Part shown: one piece after another, positions 1 through 9,802 of the stretch
Layout of the letters: every line of letters starts with the position of its first letter
Position numbering within the stretch: position 1 is the stretch's first letter
Assembly (NCBI RefSeq): GCF_009728935.1
Contig: NZ_CP034235.1
Location: 6,709,501-6,773,500 of the forward strand
DNA: 64,000 bases
Reading direction: 5' to 3'
Source: Paenibacillus psychroresistens
GTDB taxonomy: Bacteria; Bacillota; Bacilli; Paenibacillales; NBRC-103111
Position numbers and translations under genes: made by a program
Notes under the pieces: generated by a model
Seen by the model: only the letters and a program-made list of their open reading frames with translations
The model's database searches: none
Told to the model about the DNA's origin: nothing

Positions 1-2438
1 CGCATATTGCAGGACTTGCATTGCTTGTTTTGGATAAGCATAGCGATGATTCGTATAAATGGACACCATTCGATGTTCGTGCTGCACTTGCTAATACCGC
101 AGATGAAATCAAAACGGACGTGAATGACGGTACTCTGTACGATGTTTATTCTCAGGGATCCGGACGCGCAAACATTGCCAAAGCACTTGAAACCCCGGCA
201 CTTTTGCAAGCTCTTAATAAGATTACGATTTATGATGGTCAAATGAATCCAATAACAATGGATAGTGAAGCTAGCAATTTGAGCTTTGGCATGATGGATC
301 CAGGAACAGAGGTTACTGAGCCTCTTCAGCTTAAGAATACTTCCGACAGCACGCTAACTTACTCAGCTAAAGTATTCATGCATGCAAATGTTACATCCGA
401 CCCTAATCACCCAATCGAGACTCCGGATATTAACAATATTACAATGAAGCTTGGTGGGCTTGATGCAGGTACTCAAGACCAAATTACAGTTGAGCCAATA
501 AAAGATGTTGATGGCAACATTGTAGCAGGCACGCATGCCTTCACCTTGTCAGCTGAAGCTATATCTTCTGCAGCTCATGGTGTATATGAAGGTGAAGTGG
601 TTCTGGAAAATAATAATCCAGCCTATCCAGCCTTGCATCTTCCATTCGTTATCCATGTTGGAGATGATTCTGCGAATAACGATTTTGAAATTCAAAATGT
701 AACTTTCACAGATAGAACGGTTTATTCAGATACTCCAATTGATATGACAGTAAACCTTAAGTCTAATCTTAATAACATTATGGAAATTGCTGTTTTTGGA
801 GTAAATGATGAATTAATTGGTATAATGACAACCATACAAGATATAGATGAAGTTACACACGAATATAAAGCTCTTCCATCTGGTAATATAACTATTCCCG
901 ACATTGATGGTGGTTATGGCATATTAAAAGATCCAGAAACCGGAGAAATTCAAGTGGGGCATCTGGAAGATGGCACTTACAAGCTAGGTATATTTGTCTA
1001 TCATTATAATCCTGACACATATACTTTCGAAGATCATGGTTATAATTTTAAAACGATATTTGTTAAAAATGTACCTAATCCAAATCAAGAAGATCCTAAT
1101 ACCGGTAATCCTGGTGGCGGTACGCCTGGTTCCGGCGGTCCTGGTGGTGGCGATACTACTCCTGCGCCTACCTCTGCACCAACGGCTACACCTACACCTG
1201 CACCAGTAACTGAAACAGGCAATAAGGATGTACTTGGATCCGTAATTCCAAAAGATCAACCAACGGTTTCATTGCCAGCCAAAACCGAGCTGCAAGGAAC
1301 CCAATTAATTGCAACAGTTACAGATGACGATGTTAAGAAAGCATTGGAAGCAGCAAAACAAACATCATCCGCTTTCGTTATCCGTGTATCCTCAGCTGAT
1401 TCCACTGAAGCACAGCTGAAGCTAACAGCTTCCCAATTGAAGCTTTTGAAAGATGCGAATAAGGATAGCACCATCGTATTCTCATACAATGATGCTTCCA
1501 TCTCGTCCTCATTCTCTGCATTTGACAGTGTTCCTGCTGGTGCTGATTTTGCAATTAAGATTAAGAAGGATGAAACTAGCAAACCTGTTTTTACTACTGA
1601 ATATACGGATGCTACCGTTTTAGGAACACCTTATTCATTCGAAGCAAGCTCAACAATCAATGGGGTTACAACTCCACTTTCGCTGCCTGCTAATCAAGTA
1701 TTCAAAAGATCATTTTTGCTAGACAAAGGAATTGATACAAGTACTGCCGGTGCCTTGTATATAGAAGGAGACAATGTCTACTCCATTCCCGCACAATTTA
1801 CGCAAACCGATAATGGAGCAACGATTATTACGATTAGTCGCCCTGGTTTCTCAACTTATGCTGCTGCGTCGCGTCATATAACGTTTAATGACATTGACAC
1901 CTCATGGGCAAAGAGCCAAATTCAATCACTTGCGGACAAATTTATGCTAAATGGAATTTCTACTAACAAGTTCTCACCAAAAGGCAATGTAACACGTGCA
2001 GAGTTTGCTTCCATACTAGTCAGAGCTCTTGGCTTGCAGAAGCAAACCTCGCTTGCACCGTTTGGCGACGTAACTACTAAAGATTGGTTCGCGCAAGATG
2101 TTGCAGCTGCTTATCAAGCCGGTCTTGTAACAGGCATAAGCGGTAATTTTAAACCTAATGCTGAGATTAGCCGTCAGGATCTTACCGTGATGCTCTCTAG
2201 AGCCATGAAACTGCTCAACTTAGCAAAACCCGTAGGATCTGTTAGTCACTCTTACGTAGATTCCGCTCAATTTAGCACTTATGCACAAGAAAGCATTCAA
2301 GTAGTTTCAGATGCAGGATTGATGCAAGGTGTTGAAATCAAGGGCAGCTTCTATTTTAACCCTAAGCAACCAACTACTCGTGAAGCAATCGCAAAAGTTT
2401 TGAGTAATTTACTCCAAACAGCCAAGCTGATCAACTAA
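1..2438 (+). CDS. SLH-anchored subtilisin-like (S8) serine protease, 3' part
   Basis: 5'-truncated at the window edge. The frame is open from base 3, and its first residues HIAGLALLVLD match the stretch just after the catalytic Ser of S8 proteases (GTSMAxPHxAG), so the catalytic domain ends at the window start. After it come Fn3-like beta-sandwich sequence, a Gly/Pro/Thr-rich linker near 1105-1220, a beta-rich domain, and three SLH domains from about 1870 to 2430 with the motifs TRAE, SRQD and TREA. Inferred role: extracellular protease held on secondary wall polymer. The linker, beta domain and SLH layout recurs in the SLH gene at 52830-55940. A TTG at 21 is not a plausible start because it lies inside the protease fold. 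A hairpin terminator follows directly. Confidence 0.9.
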   Translation, partial: HIAGLALLVLDKHSDDSYKWTPFDVRAALANTADEIKTDVNDGTLYDVYSQGSGRANIAKALETPALLQALNKITIYDGQMNPITMDSEASNLSFGMMDPGTEVTEPLQLKNTSDSTLTYSAKVFMHANVTSDPNHPIETPDINNITMKLGGLDAGTQDQITVEPIKDVDGNIVAGTHAFTLSAEAISSAAHGVYEGEVVLENNNPAYPALHLPFVIHVGDDSANNDFEIQNVTFTDRTVYSDTPIDMTVNLKSNLNNIMEIAVFGVNDELIGIMTTIQDIDEVTHEYKALPSGNITIPDIDGGYGILKDPETGEIQVGHLEDGTYKLGIFVYHYNPDTYTFEDHGYNFKTIFVKNVPNPNQEDPNTGNPGGGTPGSGGPGGGDTTPAPTSAPTATPTPAPVTETGNKDVLGSVIPKDQPTVSLPAKTELQGTQLIATVTDDDVKKALEAAKQTSSAFVIRVSSADSTEAQLKLTASQLKLLKDANKDSTIVFSYNDASISSSFSAFDSVPAGADFAIKIKKDETSKPVFTTEYTDATVLGTPYSFEASSTINGVTTPLSLPANQVFKRSFLLDKGIDTSTAGALYIEGDNVYSIPAQFTQTDNGATIITISRPGFSTYAAASRHITFNDIDTSWAKSQIQSLADKFMLNGISTNKFSPKGNVTRAEFASILVRALGLQKQTSLAPFGDVTTKDWFAQDVAAAYQAGLVTGISGNFKPNAEISRQDLTVMLSRAMKLLNLAKPVGSVSHSYVDSAQFSTYAQESIQVVSDAGLMQGVEIKGSFYFNPKQPTTREAIAKVLSNLLQTAKLIN

Positions 2439-2449
2439 AGAATCCTTCA

Positions 2450-2494
2450 AAAATCCCCTTGCGCTCGGTTTACCGCCGATGCAAGGGGATTTTT
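2450..2494 (+). terminator. Rho-independent terminator of the S8 protease gene
   Basis: A 12-bp stem (AAATCCCCTTGC paired with GCAAGGGGATTT) closes an 18-nt loop and runs into a T-tract, starting 12 bases after the stop codon. Confidence 0.9.
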
Positions 2495-2552
2495 AATGTG
2501 CTGTTTAATCAGATTGTAAATGTGGGTAACGGTTATAAATGAGACTTATAGC

Positions 2553-2606
2553 AAAAAAAAGGGCTTCTCTAATAGGCATATTTGCCGCACTAGAGAAACC
2601 TTTTTT
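2553..2606 (-). terminator. Terminator of the 1601-aa SLH protein gene
   Basis: An inverted repeat, AAGGGCTTCTCTA against TAGAGAAACCTT, is flanked by an A-run on the left and a T-run on the right. On the minus strand this is a hairpin plus U-tract just after the stop of the gene at 2619. Confidence 0.8.
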
Positions 2607-2618
2607 GATAATTTTAAT

Positions 2619-5600
2619 TTATTTGCTTATTTGTGCCTTAACCTTCAGTAGAACTGTTAAAGCCTCTGCCCTTGTTGCAAGATCTTGAGGGGCGAATTGA
2701 TTATTACTATTCCCTTGTACAATACCATCTAGCTTCAAGAAGGCAACGCTGCTTTTTGCCCACGCTGCAATGTCCTTGTCATCCGCAAAGCCTGTTGTTA
2801 CCTCCGCCTTATTAGAAGAATGACTCCAAGCATTTGCGATCATCACTGCCATCTCAGCACGTGTTATCTCTGCATCAGGGCGGAAGCTTCCGTCCACATA
2901 GCCCTTAATTATGCCCTCTCGTACCGCCAACGCGACTGCTTTCTGCGCCCATGCTCCGATCTTGGCTGTATCAGTGAAAGTCAGTGGTACATCAGCTCCC
3001 TGCAACATTAGCATGTTCACCAGCATGACGGAGAATTCCGCACGCGTCACAGTATGATTCGGCTTGAACGTACCGTCCGGATATCCCGTTACAATTCCAC
3101 TGCTTACCGCTAGCTTGATGTCAGTTTCAGACCAGTGCCCAGTTATATCGCTAAATTTCAAATTCGGCTTCGTTTCAGTTGAAGGATCTTTTATTGGTAT
3201 TTCTACCGCTCGGCCAACTGCAAATACCGCATATTTCGTAAAATGGTTTACCTCTGCAATAATATGATCACCGCTTACTATACCGCCAACTTCTATCCAT
3301 ACCTTCTTTGCTTCGTCAAAATAGAATATAGCTGCTCTTTGATCGCCGTTCAATTTTGTCGGATCAAAAGATAATTTCAACGTTACCGGTTTACTGAAGT
3401 TTTCCGAGAAATTTTTTAGAATCTCGAAGATTGGGCTGGCTAGAACTTCATTATTTGTTAGTAGATTTTTAGTGTCTATTATTTTTTCTATCGATACTAT
3501 TAGTTCTTTCTCTGAAGCATCAGCTGGGATAGAGATCGTGAGCTCATTTTTCAAACTAACCTCGCCCGTTTTACCTGGTGGAAGCGTTAAAATACCATCA
3601 TCGGATGTAATGGGGGGATCGCTTGGTGCTATAGTACCTGATGCAGGATTTGCTGTAGAACCGCCACCATTATTGCCAGATTCTTCGACCCTTGCACCAC
3701 GTGTCACAGTAAGCACGTACGTTTTGTTATTACCATTCTGCGCTGTCAAGATTATGATGATTGGGTTAGTTCCAACATTTAAGTTTACAATACCGCTCGT
3801 TTGACCGCTAGTTGCTGTAATTCCGTTAACGGTCATCGTTGTACCGCTGTCATAAACACTCGCTGTTACGGTAAGACTCGATACACCATTATCCACACTG
3901 GAAGTGTAGGCTGTTATTCCTGATGCGAAATCAGGACTTAGTGTTCCGTTTGACAACAATATACCGCTCAAGTCTGAATTGCTGCTGGCTATTGGCGCAC
4001 GGTTCACTACGAGATGATACGGATTCATCGTCATGCCATCTTGTGCTGTAACATTAATTTGAATCGGGTTAGATCCAACAATCAAGTTAGAAGCGCTATA
4101 AGTATACACATTTCCTGTTACCGTGCTGTTAGTCGCACCTGTAACCGTGAGAGTTTGATTAGGGTTTGTTTTAATTAAGGTGAAATTGAGACTTGAAACG
4201 GTGTTAGCCACTTCCACCGTATAATCGAGCTCCGACGGAACAAATGCCAATGTACCTTGATCTACAGCCAAGCTGGACAGCAATGCATCGTTACTAATCC
4301 TAATGACATGGATTGTGTAAGTTTTCGTATTGTTGCCATCCTGCGATTTGACAACCACAAGAATATTATTCGCTCCTACTTCTAGCGGAATCTCAGCACT
4401 TGGCTGACCGCTTGCTACAGCTGCACTTGTTCCTCCATTTGCCGCAACTGTTACGCTCGTCGTTGCATCTACCGAAGTAGGGGTGACAGTTATGCTCGCA
4501 ACGTTGCTCACTACGCTCATCATATAGCTCGTCGTTATCGGTGCAAAGTTTAACGAACCACTGCTTACACTCAAGCCGCTCAAATCCACATTACTCGATG
4601 ATATAGGTTGACTAATAGTCGTAACACTAAAACCCGTTGCCATTACCTTAATCGTATGGCTGCCCGTTGCCAATACGCCTGCTTTAATAGTGATCTTCCC
4701 AGAGCTAATGGTATAAGTCTGCGTCGGCAGTATCGTCGCTCCGTCATTGATTGCCGTGATCGCTAAACGCCATGCCGCATCATCTGTGAACGAGATGTCG
4801 ATCGCGTTCGACAGATTGTTGCTCATCGTGTCCGCTGTCAAAGTCGGCGGCTTCAGGAATACAATTTGGCTTACCCTCGTATCCGCATAATTAGGAGCTA
4901 ATACGGTGATCGTATGGCTGCCCAGTGATAATGCGCCTGCTTTTAACGTGAGCTTCCCGTTGTTAATACTGTATTTCGCTATCGAAATCGTCTTCGTACC
5001 GTCTTTAACTGCCGTTATCTCATCGCTCCAACCTTCAGCATCCGTAAACGTGATTTCGATTGCGCTTGCCGCATTGTTGTCCGTCGTGTCTGCCGTTAAG
5101 GCAGGTGATGGGATCCAGTTTACCGTCTGATTTACGCTTGTTTCTAAATAATCAGTCGCTAATATGGTAATTCTGTGAACACCTTCAGCAAGGGTACCTG
5201 CATTAAACGTAATTTTTCCTGCTGCGACGTCGTAGCTCTCCGACGGCAATGTTTGTGCGCCATCTTTCACCGCCACAATTGCCCTCCGCCACTCCTCATC
5301 ATCTGGGAAAGTAACGTCAATTGCATTCACAACATAATTGACCGTAGTGTCCACCGTTAAACTCGGCGGTCTCAGGTTCATCGTTTGACTTACAGCTGCA
5401 TCTGCATAAAGTTCTGCCGATACCGTGATCAAGCGGGTTCCTACTGCCAGCACACCTGGTTTGAATGTGATCTTCCCTGCACTAACTGTATAATCCGCTG
5501 GCGGTATCACAGTTGTTCCGTACTTCACTGCGGTAATAACATTTCGCCATGCAGCCAAATCAAGAAATGTAACTTCTATCGGGCTTACTGTATCGTTGCT

Positions 5601-7424
5601 CGTCGTATCTGCCGTCAATGTAGACGGTGTCAGCAGGAATTTCTGAACCATTGGCTTCCTACCATCATTGTACACTCCGGCGATAAGAAAGTCAGAATAC
5701 GCCAAATAAGGAACGCCGTTATCGACGTATAAGGACTTACCAAGAACCGCCGCCCCATTCAAGACACCTACTGATACCCAGCTGCTTCCATTATATTTCT
5801 TCACTGAGTCTTTAAAGTCAATCCCCCTATAAGCCACATAGAGTGTACCCTCGGAAAAATAGAAGGAAGTATAACTGATATTACTCGAGTCGCCTACTTT
5901 AAAATTCGCGTTGTTGTCTGCCCTCGTCCAACTATTTCCTTCATACTTCTTCAGTGTGACTCCATAACCGGTCAGCCAATCCACATAGGCGATAAAAGGA
6001 ATGCCGTCATATATATTTAATGACGTAGTTGAGAATCCTCCCGTTGCGAAATTCCCTAAATCCAACCAGCTTCCGCTGGCTTCATCGAATCTCTTAAACA
6101 CACCTGAATACTCAATCTCGTCATAATACATACCATTATGATTAACACGAACCGGTTTCTCGTTTCGATAGGCTACGTATGGGATACCCTCATTGATTGA
6201 CAATGATATTTGCGAAACCGCATTCTGCGAAAATCCCATGCTGCCCAATGTCACCCAACCGTTGCTGCTTTCCTTGTATTTCTTCACCGTTATTTTACCT
6301 AAATTTACATTGTCATTATATGCCACATAGGGAATGCCGTCAGAGATTGCGAGTGACATCTCGTATCCCAGACCAGACGAAACATCCGTATTGCCGACTG
6401 GGAGCCAACTGTTTCCAACGTATTTTTTTACGGAAACTTTAAATCCATTTGCCGCATCGCAGTAAGCCACATATAAGGTACCATTGGAAACGGCCATCGA
6501 AAAACCTCGTGTAAACGCTTGGAGACCTACCGCCCCTGTGGAAAGCGCATCCCCCGCCTGTACCCAACTGTTTCCATCGTATTTCTTTACAAAAAGCCTG
6601 TTGCCAGCCCCTCCATCAATATAGGCGAGAAACGGAGTACTGTTAACGGAGATTAGTGACATGTCTAATGTATTGCCTACCGATAAGCCTCGGTTGCCCA
6701 CATCCTGCCAAACGCCCAGGTCATTTTCCGGTAAATCGTTAATTTCAATCGCCCTATCGAAAACATCCCCTCCAATATCCGCAAGCGCTCCTGCATCTAT
6801 TCGAATTTGGTTGTCCAAGCCCATTAACGGCCTATTGAAGCTGATCTGGAGCGTACTAGCCACTCCGGTTGTAGAGTTGCTAACGGAATCCTCCGAATCA
6901 AGCTCTTTGAAGTTAGCCTCGTCGGTTCTTTTGATCCTGATCTTCTTTTTTAAATCATCCAGTGTGCCCACTTGCGTCTCTTTATCGGAAAAAGTAACCG
7001 TAACGGACTTATTGTCATCGCCAACAGCTGCAGACCAGATAGTATCAAGCGCAGGGGCAAGGTCGCGGATCATGCAAATATTAAAACCAAGGCCGCCGGA
7101 GACAGGACTAAACTCATTAGCATTGCATAATACACCCTCTACAGATGAACCATCAGTGAGCGTATACGTTTTAGCATTCAGCTTTTTTGTTATCCATAGT
7201 TCTGCCCCAAGTCCCATATTCCAACCGTATTCCACGATTTTCATGCCCGTAAACGAACAATATTCACCATCGCTAGCACAGTACGTCCATGAAGATGTTA
7301 GAGGAGTTGGAACCTCAGCCGATGCATGGGACATAAATGGATAAGAAAGTGATAATAAGGTGAAAAACATTCCTCCAGTTAATAGAATGGTAACTAAAAC
7401 CTCTTTTATTCTAGTTGTAAGCAT
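2619..7424 (-). CDS. Large secreted SLH protein: Cys-rich lectin-like, beta-propeller, HID and cadherin-like repeats
   Basis: 1601 residues with a signal peptide cut near residue 36. A Cys-containing module (about 44-118, pattern WxxCAxxGxxCxFxG...C...C) resembles a carbohydrate-binding-type module, by inference. Next is an Ig-like stretch (about 125-240), then seven repeats of about 50 residues with the pattern DGxPYVAYxD...VKKYxGxSW (about 245-615) that suggest a seven-bladed propeller. Four DUF1533/Shr-type HID repeats (LTADTT...ITAVKDG...GSHTI, about 620-960) and three cadherin-like beta sandwiches (about 960-1260) follow. A beta domain precedes three SLH domains (about 1420-1601, each with TRAE). 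Start chosen at ATG 7424 because GAGGAG lies 13 bases upstream. Likely an S-layer-associated adhesin or glycan-binding protein. HID repeats are known from haemoglobin-binding Shr, but they are also common in Gram-positive surface proteins, so haem binding is not implied. Confidence 0.85.
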   Translation of the reverse strand: MLTTRIKEVLVTILLTGGMFFTLLSLSYPFMSHASAEVPTPLTSSWTYCASDGEYCSFTGMKIVEYGWNMGLGAELWITKKLNAKTYTLTDGSSVEGVLCNANEFSPVSGGLGFNICMIRDLAPALDTIWSAAVGDDNKSVTVTFSDKETQVGTLDDLKKKIRIKRTDEANFKELDSEDSVSNSTTGVASTLQISFNRPLMGLDNQIRIDAGALADIGGDVFDRAIEINDLPENDLGVWQDVGNRGLSVGNTLDMSLISVNSTPFLAYIDGGAGNRLFVKKYDGNSWVQAGDALSTGAVGLQAFTRGFSMAVSNGTLYVAYCDAANGFKVSVKKYVGNSWLPVGNTDVSSGLGYEMSLAISDGIPYVAYNDNVNLGKITVKKYKESSNGWVTLGSMGFSQNAVSQISLSINEGIPYVAYRNEKPVRVNHNGMYYDEIEYSGVFKRFDEASGSWLDLGNFATGGFSTTSLNIYDGIPFIAYVDWLTGYGVTLKKYEGNSWTRADNNANFKVGDSSNISYTSFYFSEGTLYVAYRGIDFKDSVKKYNGSSWVSVGVLNGAAVLGKSLYVDNGVPYLAYSDFLIAGVYNDGRKPMVQKFLLTPSTLTADTTSNDTVSPIEVTFLDLAAWRNVITAVKYGTTVIPPADYTVSAGKITFKPGVLAVGTRLITVSAELYADAAVSQTMNLRPPSLTVDTTVNYVVNAIDVTFPDDEEWRRAIVAVKDGAQTLPSESYDVAAGKITFNAGTLAEGVHRITILATDYLETSVNQTVNWIPSPALTADTTDNNAASAIEITFTDAEGWSDEITAVKDGTKTISIAKYSINNGKLTLKAGALSLGSHTITVLAPNYADTRVSQIVFLKPPTLTADTMSNNLSNAIDISFTDDAAWRLAITAINDGATILPTQTYTISSGKITIKAGVLATGSHTIKVMATGFSVTTISQPISSSNVDLSGLSVSSGSLNFAPITTSYMMSVVSNVASITVTPTSVDATTSVTVAANGGTSAAVASGQPSAEIPLEVGANNILVVVKSQDGNNTKTYTIHVIRISNDALLSSLAVDQGTLAFVPSELDYTVEVANTVSSLNFTLIKTNPNQTLTVTGATNSTVTGNVYTYSASNLIVGSNPIQINVTAQDGMTMNPYHLVVNRAPIASSNSDLSGILLSNGTLSPDFASGITAYTSSVDNGVSSLTVTASVYDSGTTMTVNGITATSGQTSGIVNLNVGTNPIIIILTAQNGNNKTYVLTVTRGARVEESGNNGGGSTANPASGTIAPSDPPITSDDGILTLPPGKTGEVSLKNELTISIPADASEKELIVSIEKIIDTKNLLTNNEVLASPIFEILKNFSENFSKPVTLKLSFDPTKLNGDQRAAIFYFDEAKKVWIEVGGIVSGDHIIAEVNHFTKYAVFAVGRAVEIPIKDPSTETKPNLKFSDITGHWSETDIKLAVSSGIVTGYPDGTFKPNHTVTRAEFSVMLVNMLMLQGADVPLTFTDTAKIGAWAQKAVALAVREGIIKGYVDGSFRPDAEITRAEMAVMIANAWSHSSNKAEVTTGFADDKDIAAWAKSSVAFLKLDGIVQGNSNNQFAPQDLATRAEALTVLLKVKAQISK

Positions 7425-7537
7425 GATTTTTCTTTACTCCTCTTTACTAGGATTTTTTTAGATTTCGAAAACTAATATTATCTAAGTCTACTAAATGCAA
7501 ATGAAAGAATAATGAAAGATTTAACCATAAACAGACT

Positions 7538-7572
7538 AAAAACCGCGAAGCATCAAGCCTTCACGGTTTTTA
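7538..7572 (-). terminator. Terminator of the ABC operon
   Basis: The inverted repeat AAAACCGCGAAG / CTTCACGGTTTT has one internal mismatch and a 7-nt loop. It is flanked by A and T runs and lies 40 bases past the stop of the permease gene at 7615. Confidence 0.8.
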
Positions 7573-7614
7573 TCGACGTACAATATTATTTTTCTCTTCC
7601 ATAACCAATCCGCC

Positions 7615-8904
7615 CTAAGCCTTATAAGCCCGCATAGCCTTAAAAACTTCCTTAAAGCTAGGTTTCTTCCCGTACATCAGAACACCAATGCGATAGACTT
7701 TAGCTGAAAGCCAGCTAACGAAGCCAATTGTGGCTAACAACAATAGGATTGATAACCAAATTTGCCACGCAGCGGGATCAGTCATTCCAATGCGCAGGAA
7801 CATAATCAAGGGTGTAAATACAGGTACAAAGGACATTGCCGTTACAAAGCTTGACGTCGGGGCATTCAATCCAAAAATCCCGATATAGAAGCTGCCAATC
7901 GACAGAAAGGTTATCGGCAATACAGCTTGCCCGAGATCCTCGGTACGACTGACAAGTGATCCGACAGCTGCATACAGCATGGCAAACAGATAGAATCCTA
8001 GAATAAAGAATAAAACAAAATAGAGCAGTAAGCTAAGTGGTGTTTCATTTAAATGAATATTGTTATCAGCTAAAAAATCTTGATTATTCGGAAGCTGGAT
8101 ATTGATAGCTACAGCTATACCAAATGCGAGAAGCTGCGTCATTCCCAACAGGAACATCCCCGTTACTTTACCAAACATCTGCTTCAATGGAGACACACTA
8201 GTAATGAGCAGCTCCATAACACGTGAGCTTTTCTCTGCTGTGACCTCTGTTGCAATTAAATTTCCGAAAAGCTGAACGGACATAAACAACAGGAATAACA
8301 AAACATAAACCAGTCCGTAAGCGACAGCCATTTGTTCTTCGGTTTTCCCCTGATTAGTTCCACCGTCTTTAATGGTAATCTGTTCGGTATCTATCGCAAC
8401 AGACGTATTGAGCTCTGTTCTTTGTTCTTCTGTCAATTTTAGGTCCTTGAGAATCTGCTCCTGCTTTATCGTCTGCAGTCCCGCTTGAAGCTTATTCTTA
8501 ATGCTATACTCCATGCTTCCTTCTGATTTATAGATTGCTTTTGGGAAAGTGGAAGCAGGATCGTCGAACAATTGCAGATAACCTTTGATTTTCTTAGCCT
8601 CGATTTGGGCTTTTGCTGCTTTCTCGTTCCCCTCTACTGACTTAGTATCTGGAATAGGGACTATGGCTATTTTCATATCAGGATTTTCGATAAAATATTG
8701 CTGGATTTGAGCAGGAATATCCGATGAGGAGGAAGCCAATACCCCCACATTGGTTGGCTTATCCGAAGAAAATGCTGAAATGATACTAGGTAAATTAACC
8801 AAGACCGAGATTAATAGAATAAAAATAACCGTCATTATCTTAAAAGATTTGGCACGAAAGCGATTCATGAATGTAAACTTAATCACCGTCATAATACTAT
8901 TCAT
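7615..8904 (-). CDS. ABC-2 type transporter permease (NatB/YhaP-like)
   Basis: 429 residues. One N-terminal membrane segment is followed by a large soluble domain (about 60-190) and five to six C-terminal membrane helices, the layout of ABC-2 permeases such as NatB/YhaP. Its first 8 bases overlap the upstream ATPase gene, so it should be the permease of that ATPase. It is the last gene of a five-gene operon. Exported substrate is unknown; NatB relatives handle sodium and others handle lipids or peptides. Confidence 0.8.
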   Translation of the reverse strand: MNSIMTVIKFTFMNRFRAKSFKIMTVIFILLISVLVNLPSIISAFSSDKPTNVGVLASSSSDIPAQIQQYFIENPDMKIAIVPIPDTKSVEGNEKAAKAQIEAKKIKGYLQLFDDPASTFPKAIYKSEGSMEYSIKNKLQAGLQTIKQEQILKDLKLTEEQRTELNTSVAIDTEQITIKDGGTNQGKTEEQMAVAYGLVYVLLFLLFMSVQLFGNLIATEVTAEKSSRVMELLITSVSPLKQMFGKVTGMFLLGMTQLLAFGIAVAINIQLPNNQDFLADNNIHLNETPLSLLLYFVLFFILGFYLFAMLYAAVGSLVSRTEDLGQAVLPITFLSIGSFYIGIFGLNAPTSSFVTAMSFVPVFTPLIMFLRIGMTDPAAWQIWLSILLLLATIGFVSWLSAKVYRIGVLMYGKKPSFKEVFKAMRAYKA

Positions 8905-9802
8905 GGTAGTTTCCTACTTTCTTAATAAAGATTTCATTGAGCGTGGGCTCCATAATCTGATACCGCAGAATACTTGCTTGCTGCATAGCTAGAGTTAATA
9001 TAGGTTCCGCAGCCTTCATATCCGAGATATGTATTTCATAACCGCCTGATTCCAGTTTCTTCACATTAGCTACACCAGCAATTTGCTCCAAGCCCCTAAT
9101 GGCAGCCGTCGTATCCAGCAGGATACGTTCCTTCGGAAAGGCACCTTTGATATCTCGCAAGTTCCCCTGTAGCACTGTATTCGACTTATGCATAATGCAT
9201 ATCTTCTCGCAAAGCTCTTCAACATGATCCATCCGGTGACTGGAGAAAAGAATTGTTTTCCCTTGCTTGCGCAAATCCAGAACAGTTGCTTTCAATAGCT
9301 CAACATTAACCGGATCCAATCCACTAAAAGCTTCATCCAAAATCAGAATTTCAGGATCGTGGATCACTGCCGCGATAAATTGAATTTTTTGCTGATTGCC
9401 TTTGGATAGCTCTTCGACTTTTTTGTTGTAATACTCCGGCACTTCAAAACGTTCCAGCCACCGCTTCAAGCTAGCATCTGCATCCTTGCGCTTCACTCCG
9501 CGCAGCTCAGCCAGATAGAGAATTTGATCGCTTACTTTAACCTTGGGATATAGTCCTCGCTCCTCCGGAAGATACCCCATCAAACGTCTAAGCTCATCAT
9601 TATAAGGCTTGCCATTCCACAGAATTCGACCCTGATCGGGTAATATCAACCCTAGTACCATCCGCATAGTAGTTGTTTTCCCCGCCCCATTGCCTCCTAG
9701 TAAACCGAAGATTTCTCCTTGCTCTAGCTTGAAATCAATCCCATTCACTGCCGTTTTATCAGCGTAGTTTTTAGTAACTTTCTCTACCTGTAAAGCATTC
9801 AT
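8897..9802 (-). CDS. ABC transporter ATP-binding protein (NatA/YhcH-like)
   Basis: 301 residues with Walker A GGNGAGKTT, signature LSKGNQQK (a variant of LSGGQ), Walker B ILILDEAFSGLD and switch His in SSHRMDH. A C-terminal extension of about 80 residues is typical of drug/NatA-type ATPases. It overlaps the upstream ATPase gene by 4 bases (ATGA) and the downstream permease by 8, so translational coupling is likely. It should power the permease at 7615. Confidence 0.85.
   Translation of the reverse strand: MNALQVEKVTKNYADKTAVNGIDFKLEQGEIFGLLGGNGAGKTTTMRMVLGLILPDQGRILWNGKPYNDELRRLMGYLPEERGLYPKVKVSDQILYLAELRGVKRKDADASLKRWLERFEVPEYYNKKVEELSKGNQQKIQFIAAVIHDPEILILDEAFSGLDPVNVELLKATVLDLRKQGKTILFSSHRMDHVEELCEKICIMHKSNTVLQGNLRDIKGAFPKERILLDTTAAIRGLEQIAGVANVKKLESGGYEIHISDMKAAEPILTLAMQQASILRYQIMEPTLNEIFIKKVGNYHE

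Noticed and set aside
6661-7344. 227-codon plus-strand frame opposite the large SLH gene
   Set aside because: Ser/Pro-rich shadow with no ribosome binding site. The minus-strand frame has clear domains.
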